NCBI GenBank assembly: GCA_014804795.1
Contig: JAAUZC010000012.1
Span: forward strand, 149,820 to 213,819
DNA from: Lachnospiraceae bacterium
GTDB taxonomy: Bacteria; Bacillota; Clostridia; Lachnospirales; Lachnospiraceae
Reading direction: 5' to 3'
Length of the DNA stretch: 64,000 nucleotides
Numbering within the stretch: the stretch's first letter is position 1; each line of letters opens with the position of its first letter. The notes under the pieces were generated by a model, which searched no databases, was not told the origin of the DNA, and saw nothing but the letters and a program-made list of their open reading frames with translations. The position numbers were made by a program, and so were the translations under genes. This document shows, one piece after another, positions 15,768 to 24,330 of this stretch.

Positions 15768-15834
15768 TTGACGGATACCTATATTTTAAGTTATACTGTA
15801 TTGTGTGCAAAAACAGCATCTGCCGGACAGATGC
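15768..15834 (+). promoter_or_regulatory. Promoter and leader hairpin of Q/N-rich membrane protein gene
   Basis: TTGACG (15768-15773), 17-base spacer, TTATAC (15791-15796; the overlapping TATACT is one base on). A perfect hairpin GCATCTG-CCGGA-CAGATGC (15816-15834) lies in the leader just after the predicted start of transcription, and could be an operator or an RNA structure. Confidence 0.6.
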
Positions 15835-15858
15835 GCAACTGGAATAGGAGAGATAAAA

Positions 15859-16437
15859 ATGGATAATTGGAACAATGAGCAGAAGCCGGACGTATCCGTA
15901 AGCGGACAGTTCAGCGGAAACCCTTATCAGGATCCGAATCAAAACACGAATCAGAGTATGAGCCAGAACACATTTGATCAAAATACGAATCAGAATACAT
16001 TCGATCAAAACATGTATGGCCAGCCGTCAGGCGGAACGGGGAATTTTGGTCAGCCTCAGAATCCGTCAGGTAATTTTAACGGACAGCCAAGTGTCGGCAC
16101 AGGCTATGGCCAGCCCCAGAACAACTATGCAAACGGCTACGGTCAGCCCTTTGCCAACTATAATCAGCCGCCTTATCAGGGACCCGGTTATGCGAACACA
16201 GAAAAGGAAGAACCGATCGGGGTAGGTGAATGGACCGGCCTTTTGGCGATTGCGTCTTTTGTGCCTTGTATCGGTTTTATCCTGATGCTGGTCTGGGCCT
16301 TTGGCGGGACAGAAAAAAAGAGCAAATCAAATTTCTGCAAAGCTTATCTGATCATCTTTTTGATCAGGCTTGCACTGTATGCACTCCTGTTTATTGTATG
16401 GGGAGCAGCGATAGCCGATGCTATAGGAAGCATTTAG
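15859..16437 (+). CDS. Q/N-rich protein with C-terminal membrane domain
   Basis: A 192-residue protein. The first 115 residues are low in complexity, rich in Gln, Asn, Gly and Pro, with imperfect repeats such as NQNTFDQN and GYGQPQN. The C-terminal part has two membrane segments ('LLAIASFVPCIGFILMLVWAF', 'YLIIFLIRLALYALLFIVWGAAIADAI'), as in DUF4190-like membrane proteins with disordered N-termini. ATG 15859 follows AGGAG by eight bases; a GTG at 15805 upstream lacks a ribosome site. Function unknown. Confidence 0.8.
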   Translation: MDNWNNEQKPDVSVSGQFSGNPYQDPNQNTNQSMSQNTFDQNTNQNTFDQNMYGQPSGGTGNFGQPQNPSGNFNGQPSVGTGYGQPQNNYANGYGQPFANYNQPPYQGPGYANTEKEEPIGVGEWTGLLAIASFVPCIGFILMLVWAFGGTEKKSKSNFCKAYLIIFLIRLALYALLFIVWGAAIADAIGSI

Positions 16438-16453
16438 AGCCTGCGACAGCGGT

Positions 16454-17320
16454 TTAATTTTGGAAAATCAATCGCCCGGAAGCTCCACAGGGCAGAACAA
16501 GAGAACTTTCCGCCACCGGAAGGCCGATCTCTTCGGCTTCCACACAGCCGCCGAATCGGGGAATAAAAACAGTATTCATCATATAGGACAGTACAGCGGG
16601 CTGAAGGCCCGTTGTATAGGAATTGAGAAGTACAAACAGCGGATTGTTTGATAAAAGTTCTGACACGCGTGTCAGAAATGGAAAGATGCTTTCTTCCATC
16701 TTCCAGACTTCGCCGCCGGGGCCTCTGCCGTAAGAGGGCGGATCCATAATAATGGCATCATAATGATTGCCGCGGCGTATTTCGCGTTCAACGAATTTTG
16801 CGCAGTCATCTACCAGCCAGCGAATGGGTGCATTTGCAAGGCCGGAGGAGGCTGCGTTTTCTTTTGCCCAGTTCACCATGCCTTTGGAGGCGTCCACATG
16901 AGTTACGCTTGCACCCGCTTTCGCGGCTGAAACCGTGGCACCACCGGTATAGGCAAAGAGATTTAATACTTTGACAGGGCGGTCTGCATTTATGATCAAC
17001 TCGGAAAACCAGTCCCAGTTGACTGCCTGTTCAGGGAAAAGACCGGTGTGTTTGAAACTGAACGGTTTTAAATGAAAAGTCAGCTCTTTGTAGCGGATGG
17101 TCCATTCTTCGGGCAGATTCCGAAATTCCCATTCACCGCCGCCTTTATTGCTTCGATGATAATGGCCGTTTTTCTTTTTCCAGCCGGTGTGGTTTTTCGG
17201 TGTATTCCAGATGACCTGGGGATCCGGACGTACAAGCAGATATTTCCCCCAGCGCTCCAGTTTTTCTCCTGAGGAGGTGTCAATGACTTCGTAATCTTTC
17301 CAGTTTTCGGCTATCCACAT
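16454..17320 (-). CDS. Class I SAM-dependent methyltransferase (RlmI-related)
   Basis: A 288-residue methyltransferase that should transfer a methyl group from S-adenosylmethionine, probably to rRNA. The SAM-binding motif is 'VLNLFAYTGGATVSAAKAGA', followed by 'VTHVDASKGMVNWAKEN' and the catalytic-type box 'IIMDPPSYGRGP'. This is the arrangement of the RlmI/RlmK group (Methyltrans_SAM), but the N-terminal PUA domain of RlmI is absent and replaced by about 95 residues with 'KLERWGKYLLVRPDPQVIW'. Target base is unknown. It converges with the gene ending at 16437. Confidence 0.8.
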   Translation of the reverse strand: MWIAENWKDYEVIDTSSGEKLERWGKYLLVRPDPQVIWNTPKNHTGWKKKNGHYHRSNKGGGEWEFRNLPEEWTIRYKELTFHLKPFSFKHTGLFPEQAVNWDWFSELIINADRPVKVLNLFAYTGGATVSAAKAGASVTHVDASKGMVNWAKENAASSGLANAPIRWLVDDCAKFVEREIRRGNHYDAIIMDPPSYGRGPGGEVWKMEESIFPFLTRVSELLSNNPLFVLLNSYTTGLQPAVLSYMMNTVFIPRFGGCVEAEEIGLPVAESSLVLPCGASGRLIFQN

Positions 17321-17358
17321 AATGAGGGTCCTTTCTATATAAACTTCGCAGTGCGTAT

Positions 17359-17388
17359 ATTATAGCAGTAAACATGTATTGTTGGCAA
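17359..17388 (-). promoter_or_regulatory. Promoter of the methyltransferase gene
   Basis: Read on the minus strand: TTGCCA (17388-17383), 18-base spacer, TATAAT (17364-17359), 38 bases before the start codon. Confidence 0.65.
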
Positions 17389-17480
17389 TTTAAATGAAAA
17401 GCTTTCCTTTGGCAGAATATGCGGGCAAAAAAACGGCATCGCTTTCAGAAGAATATCGTACGATGGTGTTGATTGAATTG

Positions 17481-18974
17481 TCAAGGATTTCTGTACTCCG
17501 AAGGACTGATACCGGTCAATTTTTTGAAGATGGAAGAAAAATACGTTGCGTCATGATATCCGACCATTTCCGAAATGGCATAGATATAGACATCGGTGCC
17601 CAGCAACAGCTCTTTGGCTTTATTGATGCGCACCTGGTTAATATAGTCGGTCAGGGAAATATCGGCAGTTTTTTTGAACGTGCGGCTTAAGTGTGAAGAG
17701 GAAATATGAAGGTGGTCTGCAATCTGTTCTAAAGACAGGTCCGCGGCAAGGTTTTCTTCGATATATCTCATCGCTCTTTCTGTCAGTTGTCCTTGTGCAC
17801 CGGCGTTATCACAAAGGCAGAGCTTCAGGGTATGGAACATTTCCGTAACAGTCTGTTCCAGAGCAAAAATATCACCGGCAGAGCGGATGGTGTTCAGATA
17901 ATCCGCAGACAGCGTATCCAGCTCTTTTTTGATGGTGATTCGGGAACATATATAAAATATCTGGGCACAGATATTTTTGACATCCTGTGCATTGACAAAA
18001 TTGCGCTTGAATTTGGCAAAGAGATTCATTAACAGAGTTTCTGCCTCCTGAAACTGCCAGTCTAACAACAAATTTTCAAACTGGAACAGATCTAAAGAGT
18101 TTTCGGCGGTCAAATCGTATTCTTCGGTCAGTTCTTCCGAGAACAGAGCAATATTGTTTTCGGTATAGAAATTTAGGGTCAGCGCCTGTATTGCCTCGGA
18201 TACGGCCTGTCTGAATGTGGCCGGAGTGTTATGAAAACGGCTGATACCGGCGGAAATTTCCCGGGAATCCAATATGCGTGTGATGGCCTCAATTTCATGA
18301 AGGTTTTGGAGAATTTTTTCCTGATCGCTATGAAAATAGATGACAAGGATCAGATTATTGTAGCGATAGCAGTAAGCATTTTTCTTTTCGTCTATGATGA
18401 TCTTTTTCAGAGAATTGATGTCATCATTGAAGGGAACCAGACGGAATGCGGCGACATAATAGCAGCACAGAGAAATACCGAACTCTTTCAGCTTATCCTG
18501 AAATGAGGGTTGATAGGGCTGGTCTGTTATTTTCTGCAAAAACTGTTCTTTTAAAAAGGCTTCTTTTTCTCTGGCGATACTGCTGTGGCGTTTGGATGTA
18601 ACAAGCTGGTTCATGGCTGTCTGCACCGCCTCAAAAAGTTCTTTTTTATTGGTCGGTTTCAGAATAAAGGCGGAGACATTGTACTGAATGGCGGTTTTTG
18701 CGTACTCGAAGTCCGCATATCCGGTGAGGAGAATGACTTTTTTCTCAGGGCAGTTTTCATAGACATATTTTGCCACGTCAAGACCGTCCGCTTCGGGCAT
18801 TTTGATATCGGTTATGATAATATCGGCATCCTGTTCCCGCAAAAAGGCGATGGCTTCCAGACCGTCACTGGCAGTTCCCGCAACCTCACAGTCAATGGAA
18901 TTCCAGTTCATAAATTCGGCAATGCCTTTGCGCATGGTGGATTCATCATCTACAATAAGCAGTTTAAATGTCAT
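17481..18974 (-). CDS. AraC-type two-component response regulator (YesN-like)
   Basis: A 497-residue regulator. Residues 1-125 form a receiver domain with acidic residues D9/D10, phospho-acceptor Asp56 ('IIITDIKMP') and Lys106 ('FILKPT'). The middle 250 residues are a helical linker. Residues about 395-495 carry two AraC helix-turn-helix motifs ('LSLEQIADHLHISSSHLSRTFKK' and 'AISEMVGYHDATYFSSIFKKLTGISPSEYR'). It overlaps its kinase gene by 11 bases. In Lachnospiraceae this type usually controls a neighbouring sugar transporter; here the divergent ABC operon at 21130 is the natural target. Confidence 0.93.
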   Translation of the reverse strand: MTFKLLIVDDESTMRKGIAEFMNWNSIDCEVAGTASDGLEAIAFLREQDADIIITDIKMPEADGLDVAKYVYENCPEKKVILLTGYADFEYAKTAIQYNVSAFILKPTNKKELFEAVQTAMNQLVTSKRHSSIAREKEAFLKEQFLQKITDQPYQPSFQDKLKEFGISLCCYYVAAFRLVPFNDDINSLKKIIIDEKKNAYCYRYNNLILVIYFHSDQEKILQNLHEIEAITRILDSREISAGISRFHNTPATFRQAVSEAIQALTLNFYTENNIALFSEELTEEYDLTAENSLDLFQFENLLLDWQFQEAETLLMNLFAKFKRNFVNAQDVKNICAQIFYICSRITIKKELDTLSADYLNTIRSAGDIFALEQTVTEMFHTLKLCLCDNAGAQGQLTERAMRYIEENLAADLSLEQIADHLHISSSHLSRTFKKTADISLTDYINQVRINKAKELLLGTDVYIYAISEMVGYHDATYFSSIFKKLTGISPSEYRNP

Positions 18975-20742
18975 GAGTTTCTCCTTTTTTCGGAATCCGG
19001 AAAGAAATTGTGGTACACAGATTCGGAATACTCTCTATTTTTATTCTGGCACTTTCCCCAAAAAGCAATTCCAGCCGTTTATCCAGATTTTTCAAACCTA
19101 TATGCGTATGAGAATCTTTGCTTGAAGAGGAAATATTGCGGACATCCGGGATATCAGTAAAGCCGACCCCGTTGTCAATGATTGCAATTTCCATCTCCTG
19201 ATCTGCACAGTCTTTGGAATCTGCGGTGAGGATTTGAATGATCAGCTTTCCTTTCCCCTTTTTGGGCTCCAGTCCGTGGATAATGGCATTTTCTACCAAG
19301 GGCTGGATGCAGAAACAGGGAACTTTGCACTGCATCAGCTCCTCCGGGATTTGGATAATACAATCAATCTTGTCTTCGAAACGGCGCTGCTGCAAATAAA
19401 CGTAAAATTTTACATACGACATTTCTTTTTCCAACTCAATAAAATCGGCTTCTCTCGAAAAAGTATTTGCTTTTAAAAGCTCTCCCAGCGAAATAACCAT
19501 CTGATAGATTTCTTCATTGTTGATGATCTGGGCTTTCCATGCAATGGTGTTTAACACATTAAACAGGAAGTGGGGGTTCATCTGAGCCTGCAGCGCCCTG
19601 ATCTCCGCATTTTTTAACAGGAGCCTCTTCTGGAAATTATCGGTATAGTAGGTGTCAAGCTGCTGCAGCATCCGGTTGAAGGAATCGGCCCAGATCTCGA
19701 ATTCATGGTACATCTTCATAGATGGGAGCCTGGAACTTTTTCCCTCAGAAATCTGATTGATATGATAGATCATCCGTTTGATCGGGGTGGTAATCATCTG
19801 GCTGATGAGGACTGCGGCGGCGAGAGCAATGAAAACCGTGAGGGCAAGAAAAAGAAGATAGGTTTTCAGGGTACTGTTTAAATCTTTCAGCAGGAGATCT
19901 TTTGGGGCAACCACCGCGGAGGTGAGTCCGAGACCGGACAGTCTTTCGGAAGCGACAAAATAATGCTGACCGCCCAGTATCTCCTCTCTGAAAGAAATGG
20001 TGGAGGAAGAAACGGCGGAGAGAGCCGCCAGTTCCATGCTCTGACTTTGCATGGCTTCATTGGAGACAAGAGTCATTTCCTGATTATAAAGACAGATAAA
20101 CCAGGAGGGGTCAAGCCCCTCCACGCAATAATCCATCCATCTTTCGCGGTTTAGCCGGATGAAAAAGGTTCCCATATAGTTGCCTGTATTGCTGTTAAAA
20201 AGATTTCGGATAAAGTAGATACTGTTTTCATCAAAGGGCAGTATCCGGCATATAAGATAGGGCTGTGATTTATCCAGCGTACTTAAAAGAGCAGCGTTTT
20301 GTTCTTCATAAGGTTCGAAAGAACCGGATGTATAAATATGGAATAAAGTTTTGTCCTTGCTGATAATAAAAATGGAATCTGTGAAGTTATGGCTTGCGAT
20401 GGATGTCCTGTAATACATGGAGGACATCTGCCGCTCAATGGCAAGCTTCTGTTCTGATGTGACATGGGAAGAATCAGGGGATTCCAGTATATCGAGAAGC
20501 CTTGTATCGGATAAAAACAGCGGCGCAACGGAATCGACCGCGGCAATCTGATCGGAAATTTTCTGGTTTACCTGAGTGAGCTGGGAGGTAAAAGAACGTT
20601 CATAGTTTTCCAGTAAAATACCGGCGGTTTTGTTATAATAGAAAAAACCGGAGAACAACAGGGTAACTGTTACGATCAGGCAGATTGCGATGGTTATGAA
20701 AGTATGGAGTGATATAATTTTATGAGTGTTTTTTTGCTCCAT
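18964..20742 (-). CDS. Sensor histidine kinase (YesM-like)
   Basis: A 592-residue membrane kinase. A first membrane segment at about 13-35, an extracytoplasmic sensor domain (about 36-285), a second membrane segment (about 295-315), a HAMP linker, the His_kinase domain with 'QMNPHFLFNVLNTI' (phospho-accepting His) and the ATPase domain with 'VENAIIHGLEPK' and 'DNGVGF'. This is the LytS/YesM class, typical partner of YesN regulators. The large outer domain probably senses a sugar or a binding protein. ATG 20742; followed directly by the regulator gene. Confidence 0.93.
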   Translation of the reverse strand: MEQKNTHKIISLHTFITIAICLIVTVTLLFSGFFYYNKTAGILLENYERSFTSQLTQVNQKISDQIAAVDSVAPLFLSDTRLLDILESPDSSHVTSEQKLAIERQMSSMYYRTSIASHNFTDSIFIISKDKTLFHIYTSGSFEPYEEQNAALLSTLDKSQPYLICRILPFDENSIYFIRNLFNSNTGNYMGTFFIRLNRERWMDYCVEGLDPSWFICLYNQEMTLVSNEAMQSQSMELAALSAVSSSTISFREEILGGQHYFVASERLSGLGLTSAVVAPKDLLLKDLNSTLKTYLLFLALTVFIALAAAVLISQMITTPIKRMIYHINQISEGKSSRLPSMKMYHEFEIWADSFNRMLQQLDTYYTDNFQKRLLLKNAEIRALQAQMNPHFLFNVLNTIAWKAQIINNEEIYQMVISLGELLKANTFSREADFIELEKEMSYVKFYVYLQQRRFEDKIDCIIQIPEELMQCKVPCFCIQPLVENAIIHGLEPKKGKGKLIIQILTADSKDCADQEMEIAIIDNGVGFTDIPDVRNISSSSKDSHTHIGLKNLDKRLELLFGESARIKIESIPNLCTTISFRIPKKGETHDI

Positions 20743-21129
20743 TCGGGGTCTCCTGTTTTATTTATAGCTGTTACTCGCGGCTAAGCTATATTTCAGGAAG
20801 CAAAATATGCTTCCTGTCATTAGATTTACGGCGCAAAAGAGCGCCTTTTATCGAAACTTGCGCTACAAGTTCCGATAAGCTACATTATCTCACATTTGTT
20901 TTAGAGCTTCAATGCGGTTTGGGGAATCCGCAAAATATTTAAAGAAGAGAGCATGATAGTAAAAGGCTGCGGCTTCGGAAGGCAGGCAATAAGAAAAACA
21001 GACTGCAATTATGACGGAATACTCCAATATCTGCACAACACATTTTATTCAAATAAGGGGCTGTCCGGGATACAATTTCATTATACCAAACAGTTTTCAT
21101 TTCATATTGCTTGGAGAAGGAGGAGAAGA
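20743..21129. other. Intergenic region between divergent kinase and sugar ABC operons, with four hairpins
   Basis: No gene seen. Hairpins: TAGC/GCTA (20765-20788), a perfect CAGGAAGC/GCTTCCTG (20794-20816), GGCGC/GCGCC followed by TTTTA (20830-20849, terminator-like on the + strand), and TTATCGAAACTTG/CAAGTTCCGATAAG (20848-20879, one mismatch). The rest (20890-21129) should hold the promoter of the ABC operon and its regulator site; no clear consensus promoter is seen, in keeping with activator dependence. Confidence 0.6.
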
Positions 21130-22512
21130 ATGAAAAAGAAAACAGTAAACAGATTATTGGGAGGAGCGCTTGCCGGCATGATGGTGCTTTCGATGACAGC
21201 CTGCGGAAACAGTGCACAAAGCGGAGTTACCGGAGACACAGAAAATGCAGAATCCGCAGCGGGAGAAGGACAGAGTGCGGAAGTTTCTTCCGAAGAAAAG
21301 ATTGTACTGGATGTGATCAATTACCATGTGGGGACGGACTATGCAGCAGAGTATTATACCTATCTGTTTGAAGCATTTAAGCAGACCGAGGAAGGCAAGA
21401 ATGTCGAGTTCCATTTTGAGGAGATACCGACCACGGACGCTTTCAACCAGAAGATCAAGCTGCTCATATCCAGCGGAGATCTTCCGGACATCGTATTTAA
21501 CGGCGGCAACAACATTACGGAACTGGCAGCAAAATCCGGAAAAGTGGCAGATCTGACACCTTATTTTGAGGAAGATCCGGAATGGAAAGCCCTCTTTGAT
21601 CAGACCTCTCTGGATTTTAATACAGTGGACGGAAAGATATATGGTGTACCTGTTTCCAAGGAAATCTCCTACATCTATTACAATAAGGAGCTGTTTGAAC
21701 AGGCAGATATCGAAGCACCGGAAGTTGCCTACGCTACATGGGAGGAATTTTTTGAAGCCTGTGATAAGCTGAAGGCAGCAGGCATTATACCGGTGGGGAT
21801 GGATACGGCCGATTCGGGATGGCTTACAAACCTGTGGATGAGTGCCCTGATCGGAACGGACGGGGAATCCGGAAATGCATGGATGAACAGCATGTACCCC
21901 ACAGACTTTAATACGCCGGAAGTGGAAGCGGCGGCGGAAACAATCCAAAAAATGTTTCAGGAATACACGACAGCAGATGCAGTGGGCGGTAAATATGATC
22001 CCATGGCGACACATTTCTTCAACGGAGAAGTGGCAATGTTTCCCAACGGTCCCTGGATGATCCCGGATTTTTCCGAGACAGAGAAGGCGCCGGAAGGATT
22101 TTATGACAAAGTAGGCATTATGCTGATGCCCGGAAACGGTATGGAGATGGTGCCGACGCCCGGAGATATGGTGGGTGCTTCCGAGGAGGAAAAAATCAGA
22201 GCGGCTGTTGCTTTCCTGAAATTTGAGACAAAACCGGAAAACCAGATCAAGGCACTGGAGATGACAGGCTTACAGCCGGTATCCAACGACCTTGAGATAC
22301 CTTCCACGCTGACAGAGAGTGATCCGCTGATGGCACAGGTACTGGAAATTCAAAATAAGGCGGATGTTACTTACGGACAGAATCAGGCTTACTGGTATCA
22401 GAACACGATAGATACTTTTTCAACAGAGCTGCCGGAACTTGCCTACGGCAATATCACACCAAAAGAGTTTTGCGAAAAACTGTCTGAATCGGCGAAAAAG
22501 AATATAGAATAA
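21130..22512 (+). CDS. Sugar ABC transporter substrate-binding lipoprotein
   Basis: A 460-residue extracellular solute-binding protein (family 1, COG1653) that captures an oligosaccharide for the permeases encoded next. The lipoprotein signal is 'LLGGALAGMMVLSMTAC', with acylated Cys at about 26, followed by a Ser/Glu-rich linker. The body has 'LISSGDLPDIVFNGGNN', 'YGVPVSKEISYIYYNKELFEQA' and 'FFNGEVAMFPNGPWMI', all typical of the family. ATG 21130 follows GGAGAAGGAGGAG; the frame is open further upstream (20953) without a ribosome site. Regulation by the divergent YesMN-like pair is probable. Confidence 0.92.
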   Translation: MKKKTVNRLLGGALAGMMVLSMTACGNSAQSGVTGDTENAESAAGEGQSAEVSSEEKIVLDVINYHVGTDYAAEYYTYLFEAFKQTEEGKNVEFHFEEIPTTDAFNQKIKLLISSGDLPDIVFNGGNNITELAAKSGKVADLTPYFEEDPEWKALFDQTSLDFNTVDGKIYGVPVSKEISYIYYNKELFEQADIEAPEVAYATWEEFFEACDKLKAAGIIPVGMDTADSGWLTNLWMSALIGTDGESGNAWMNSMYPTDFNTPEVEAAAETIQKMFQEYTTADAVGGKYDPMATHFFNGEVAMFPNGPWMIPDFSETEKAPEGFYDKVGIMLMPGNGMEMVPTPGDMVGASEEEKIRAAVAFLKFETKPENQIKALEMTGLQPVSNDLEIPSTLTESDPLMAQVLEIQNKADVTYGQNQAYWYQNTIDTFSTELPELAYGNITPKEFCEKLSESAKKNIE

Positions 22513-22565
22513 CAGGAGGTTGGCAGGGGCTGCTTATGCGGCCCCTTTTTGAAAGGAGGCAGATC

Positions 22566-23453
22566 ATGAAGACAAAAAACAAAGGACCGTGGATCACTCT
22601 GTTTACAATGCCATGTATGCTGCTGTTTGCATTGGTCTATGCGGCGCCCATTGTGACGGTTTTATATACTTCACTGTGTAATTATACAACTTTTTCCGCG
22701 CCGGAGTTTACCGGACTTAAAAATTTCATCACAATTTTCGGCGACAGGGATTTTCGGGTATCCATTAAAAATACATTGGTGTGGGTGCTTTTGCAGTCCA
22801 CGTTCCATGTGACACTGGGGCTTGTGATGGCACTTGTGCTTCGGAGAAAACCGAGAGGCTGGCAGATCGTGCGCACAGCCTATATGATTCCGAATATTAT
22901 CCCGACGGCCGCCACCGGGGTGATGTTTACACTGTTGTTAAATCCCAGTTTCGGGGTGGTCAGGCCTTTATGGGAAAAACTGGGACTTGATATGAGCCGG
23001 GTGCCGAATCTGTTCGGAAATTCCAGATATGCGTTTTGGACGGTGACGTTTACGTGGATTTTATATTCCGGTTTCAACACGATCATTTTTCTGGCGGAGA
23101 TGGGGGCAATCGATAAGGAGATCTACGAAGCGGCCCGGGTGGACGGGGCAAAACCCTGGCAGGTGGACCGGTATATTACGCTGCCGCTTATGAAAAACAT
23201 TTTCGGCACTTGTGTCACCCTTGCTTCTGTAGCGATGGTGTCCCAGTTTGATATTATTTACATGACAACAAAGGGCGGTCCGGGAAGCAGTACTTTAAAT
23301 CTGCCAATCTATCTGTATAAGGCGGCGACTCTGGAAAATAATTACGGGAAAGCCAATGCTGTGGGAGTTGTCCAGATCGTAATCGGCATATCGCTTGTGC
23401 TTCTGATACAGCGTCTGTTTATGAGTAAGGCGGGAGAGGAGGATGGAAAATAG
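22566..23453 (+). CDS. Sugar ABC transporter permease (UgpA/MalF type)
   Basis: A 295-residue inner membrane protein with six hydrophobic segments. The cytosolic EAA loop is visible as 'EIYEAARVDGAKPWQVDRYITLPLM', which contacts an ATPase. No ATPase gene is in the operon, so a shared MsmX-type ATPase elsewhere is expected, as usual for these Firmicute importers. AAAGGAGGC is placed just before ATG 22566; an upstream in-frame ATG at 22536 is unlikely. Confidence 0.92.
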   Translation: MKTKNKGPWITLFTMPCMLLFALVYAAPIVTVLYTSLCNYTTFSAPEFTGLKNFITIFGDRDFRVSIKNTLVWVLLQSTFHVTLGLVMALVLRRKPRGWQIVRTAYMIPNIIPTAATGVMFTLLLNPSFGVVRPLWEKLGLDMSRVPNLFGNSRYAFWTVTFTWILYSGFNTIIFLAEMGAIDKEIYEAARVDGAKPWQVDRYITLPLMKNIFGTCVTLASVAMVSQFDIIYMTTKGGPGSSTLNLPIYLYKAATLENNYGKANAVGVVQIVIGISLVLLIQRLFMSKAGEEDGK

Positions 23454-24296
23454 ATGAAAAAGACACCGCAGTGGGTTATTTATGTGGCAAAAGTATCAAA
23501 ATATCTGTTTTTATTGTTTTTTACGCTGATCGCAGTGGGACCGGTCGTGTGGGCAGGTATCAGTTCGTTTAAAACATACTCGGAGATCAATTCATCGGCG
23601 CTTTCCTGGCCTTCTTCGTTTCGGTTTGACAATTACAGGGCGGCGTTTCAGTATGCGCCGATCGCCAGATATTTTTTAAACAGTGTGATCATCGTGGGAG
23701 TAAGTGTTCTGGTGACCGTGGCGCTTGTGGCGATGTGCGCCTACATTATTTCAAGGTTTCGTTTTAAGTTTAAGACTGTTATTGTGCTTTTGATTTCGGC
23801 GTCATTAATGCTGCCGGCACAGGCCATCTCTCAGCCGTTATTTGCTATTTTTCAAAAACTCCATATATTTGATACGAAATTAGGACTGATCATTGTGTAT
23901 TCTGCGATGGGGATTCCGATGTCGTTTTTTGTGATGGTCAGTTACTATAAAACGATATCGACAGCGCTTGAGGAATCGGCTTATATTGACGGGGCGTCTT
24001 TCCTGCAGACCTTTGGCTATATTATATTGCCATTGGCCAGGCCGGGGCTTGTGACGATTGCGTTGCTGCAGTTTATCAATACATGGAATGAATTTTATTT
24101 TGCTCTGATGCTGACCAGCGGGAACTCCGCGAGGACGGTGCCGATCGCGCTGAATTATTATATGGGAACCTTCGCCAACAATTACTCTGCCCTGTTTGCG
24201 GCGGTGGTGATGACGGTGCTGCCGACAATTATTTTGTTCATTGTGTTGCAAAAACAGGTGGTGGAGAGTCTGACAGCGGGCGCAGTGAAAGGGTAA
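23454..24296 (+). CDS. Sugar ABC transporter permease (UgpE/MalG type)
   Basis: A 280-residue partner permease whose start codon directly follows the stop of the first permease. Six membrane segments. EAA loop 'EESAYIDGASFLQTFGYIILPLARPG' at about residues 175-200. The end 'KQVVESLTAGAVKG' is the usual C-terminus of MalG-like permeases. Forms the import channel with the previous protein. Confidence 0.93.
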   Translation: MKKTPQWVIYVAKVSKYLFLLFFTLIAVGPVVWAGISSFKTYSEINSSALSWPSSFRFDNYRAAFQYAPIARYFLNSVIIVGVSVLVTVALVAMCAYIISRFRFKFKTVIVLLISASLMLPAQAISQPLFAIFQKLHIFDTKLGLIIVYSAMGIPMSFFVMVSYYKTISTALEESAYIDGASFLQTFGYIILPLARPGLVTIALLQFINTWNEFYFALMLTSGNSARTVPIALNYYMGTFANNYSALFAAVVMTVLPTIILFIVLQKQVVESLTAGAVKG

Positions 24297-24330
24297 GTGA
24301 GATTTTTATGCTTATTATGGAGGAAGAAAA

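Noticed and set aside
17394..19160. Plus-strand frames opposite the YesN-like regulator gene
   Set aside because: They are reverse readings of a complete response regulator with intact motifs.
21154..22014. Minus-strand open frame (286 codons) opposite the sugar-binding protein gene
   Set aside because: Cys/His/Phe-rich antisense translation of a clear lipoprotein gene, no family likeness.
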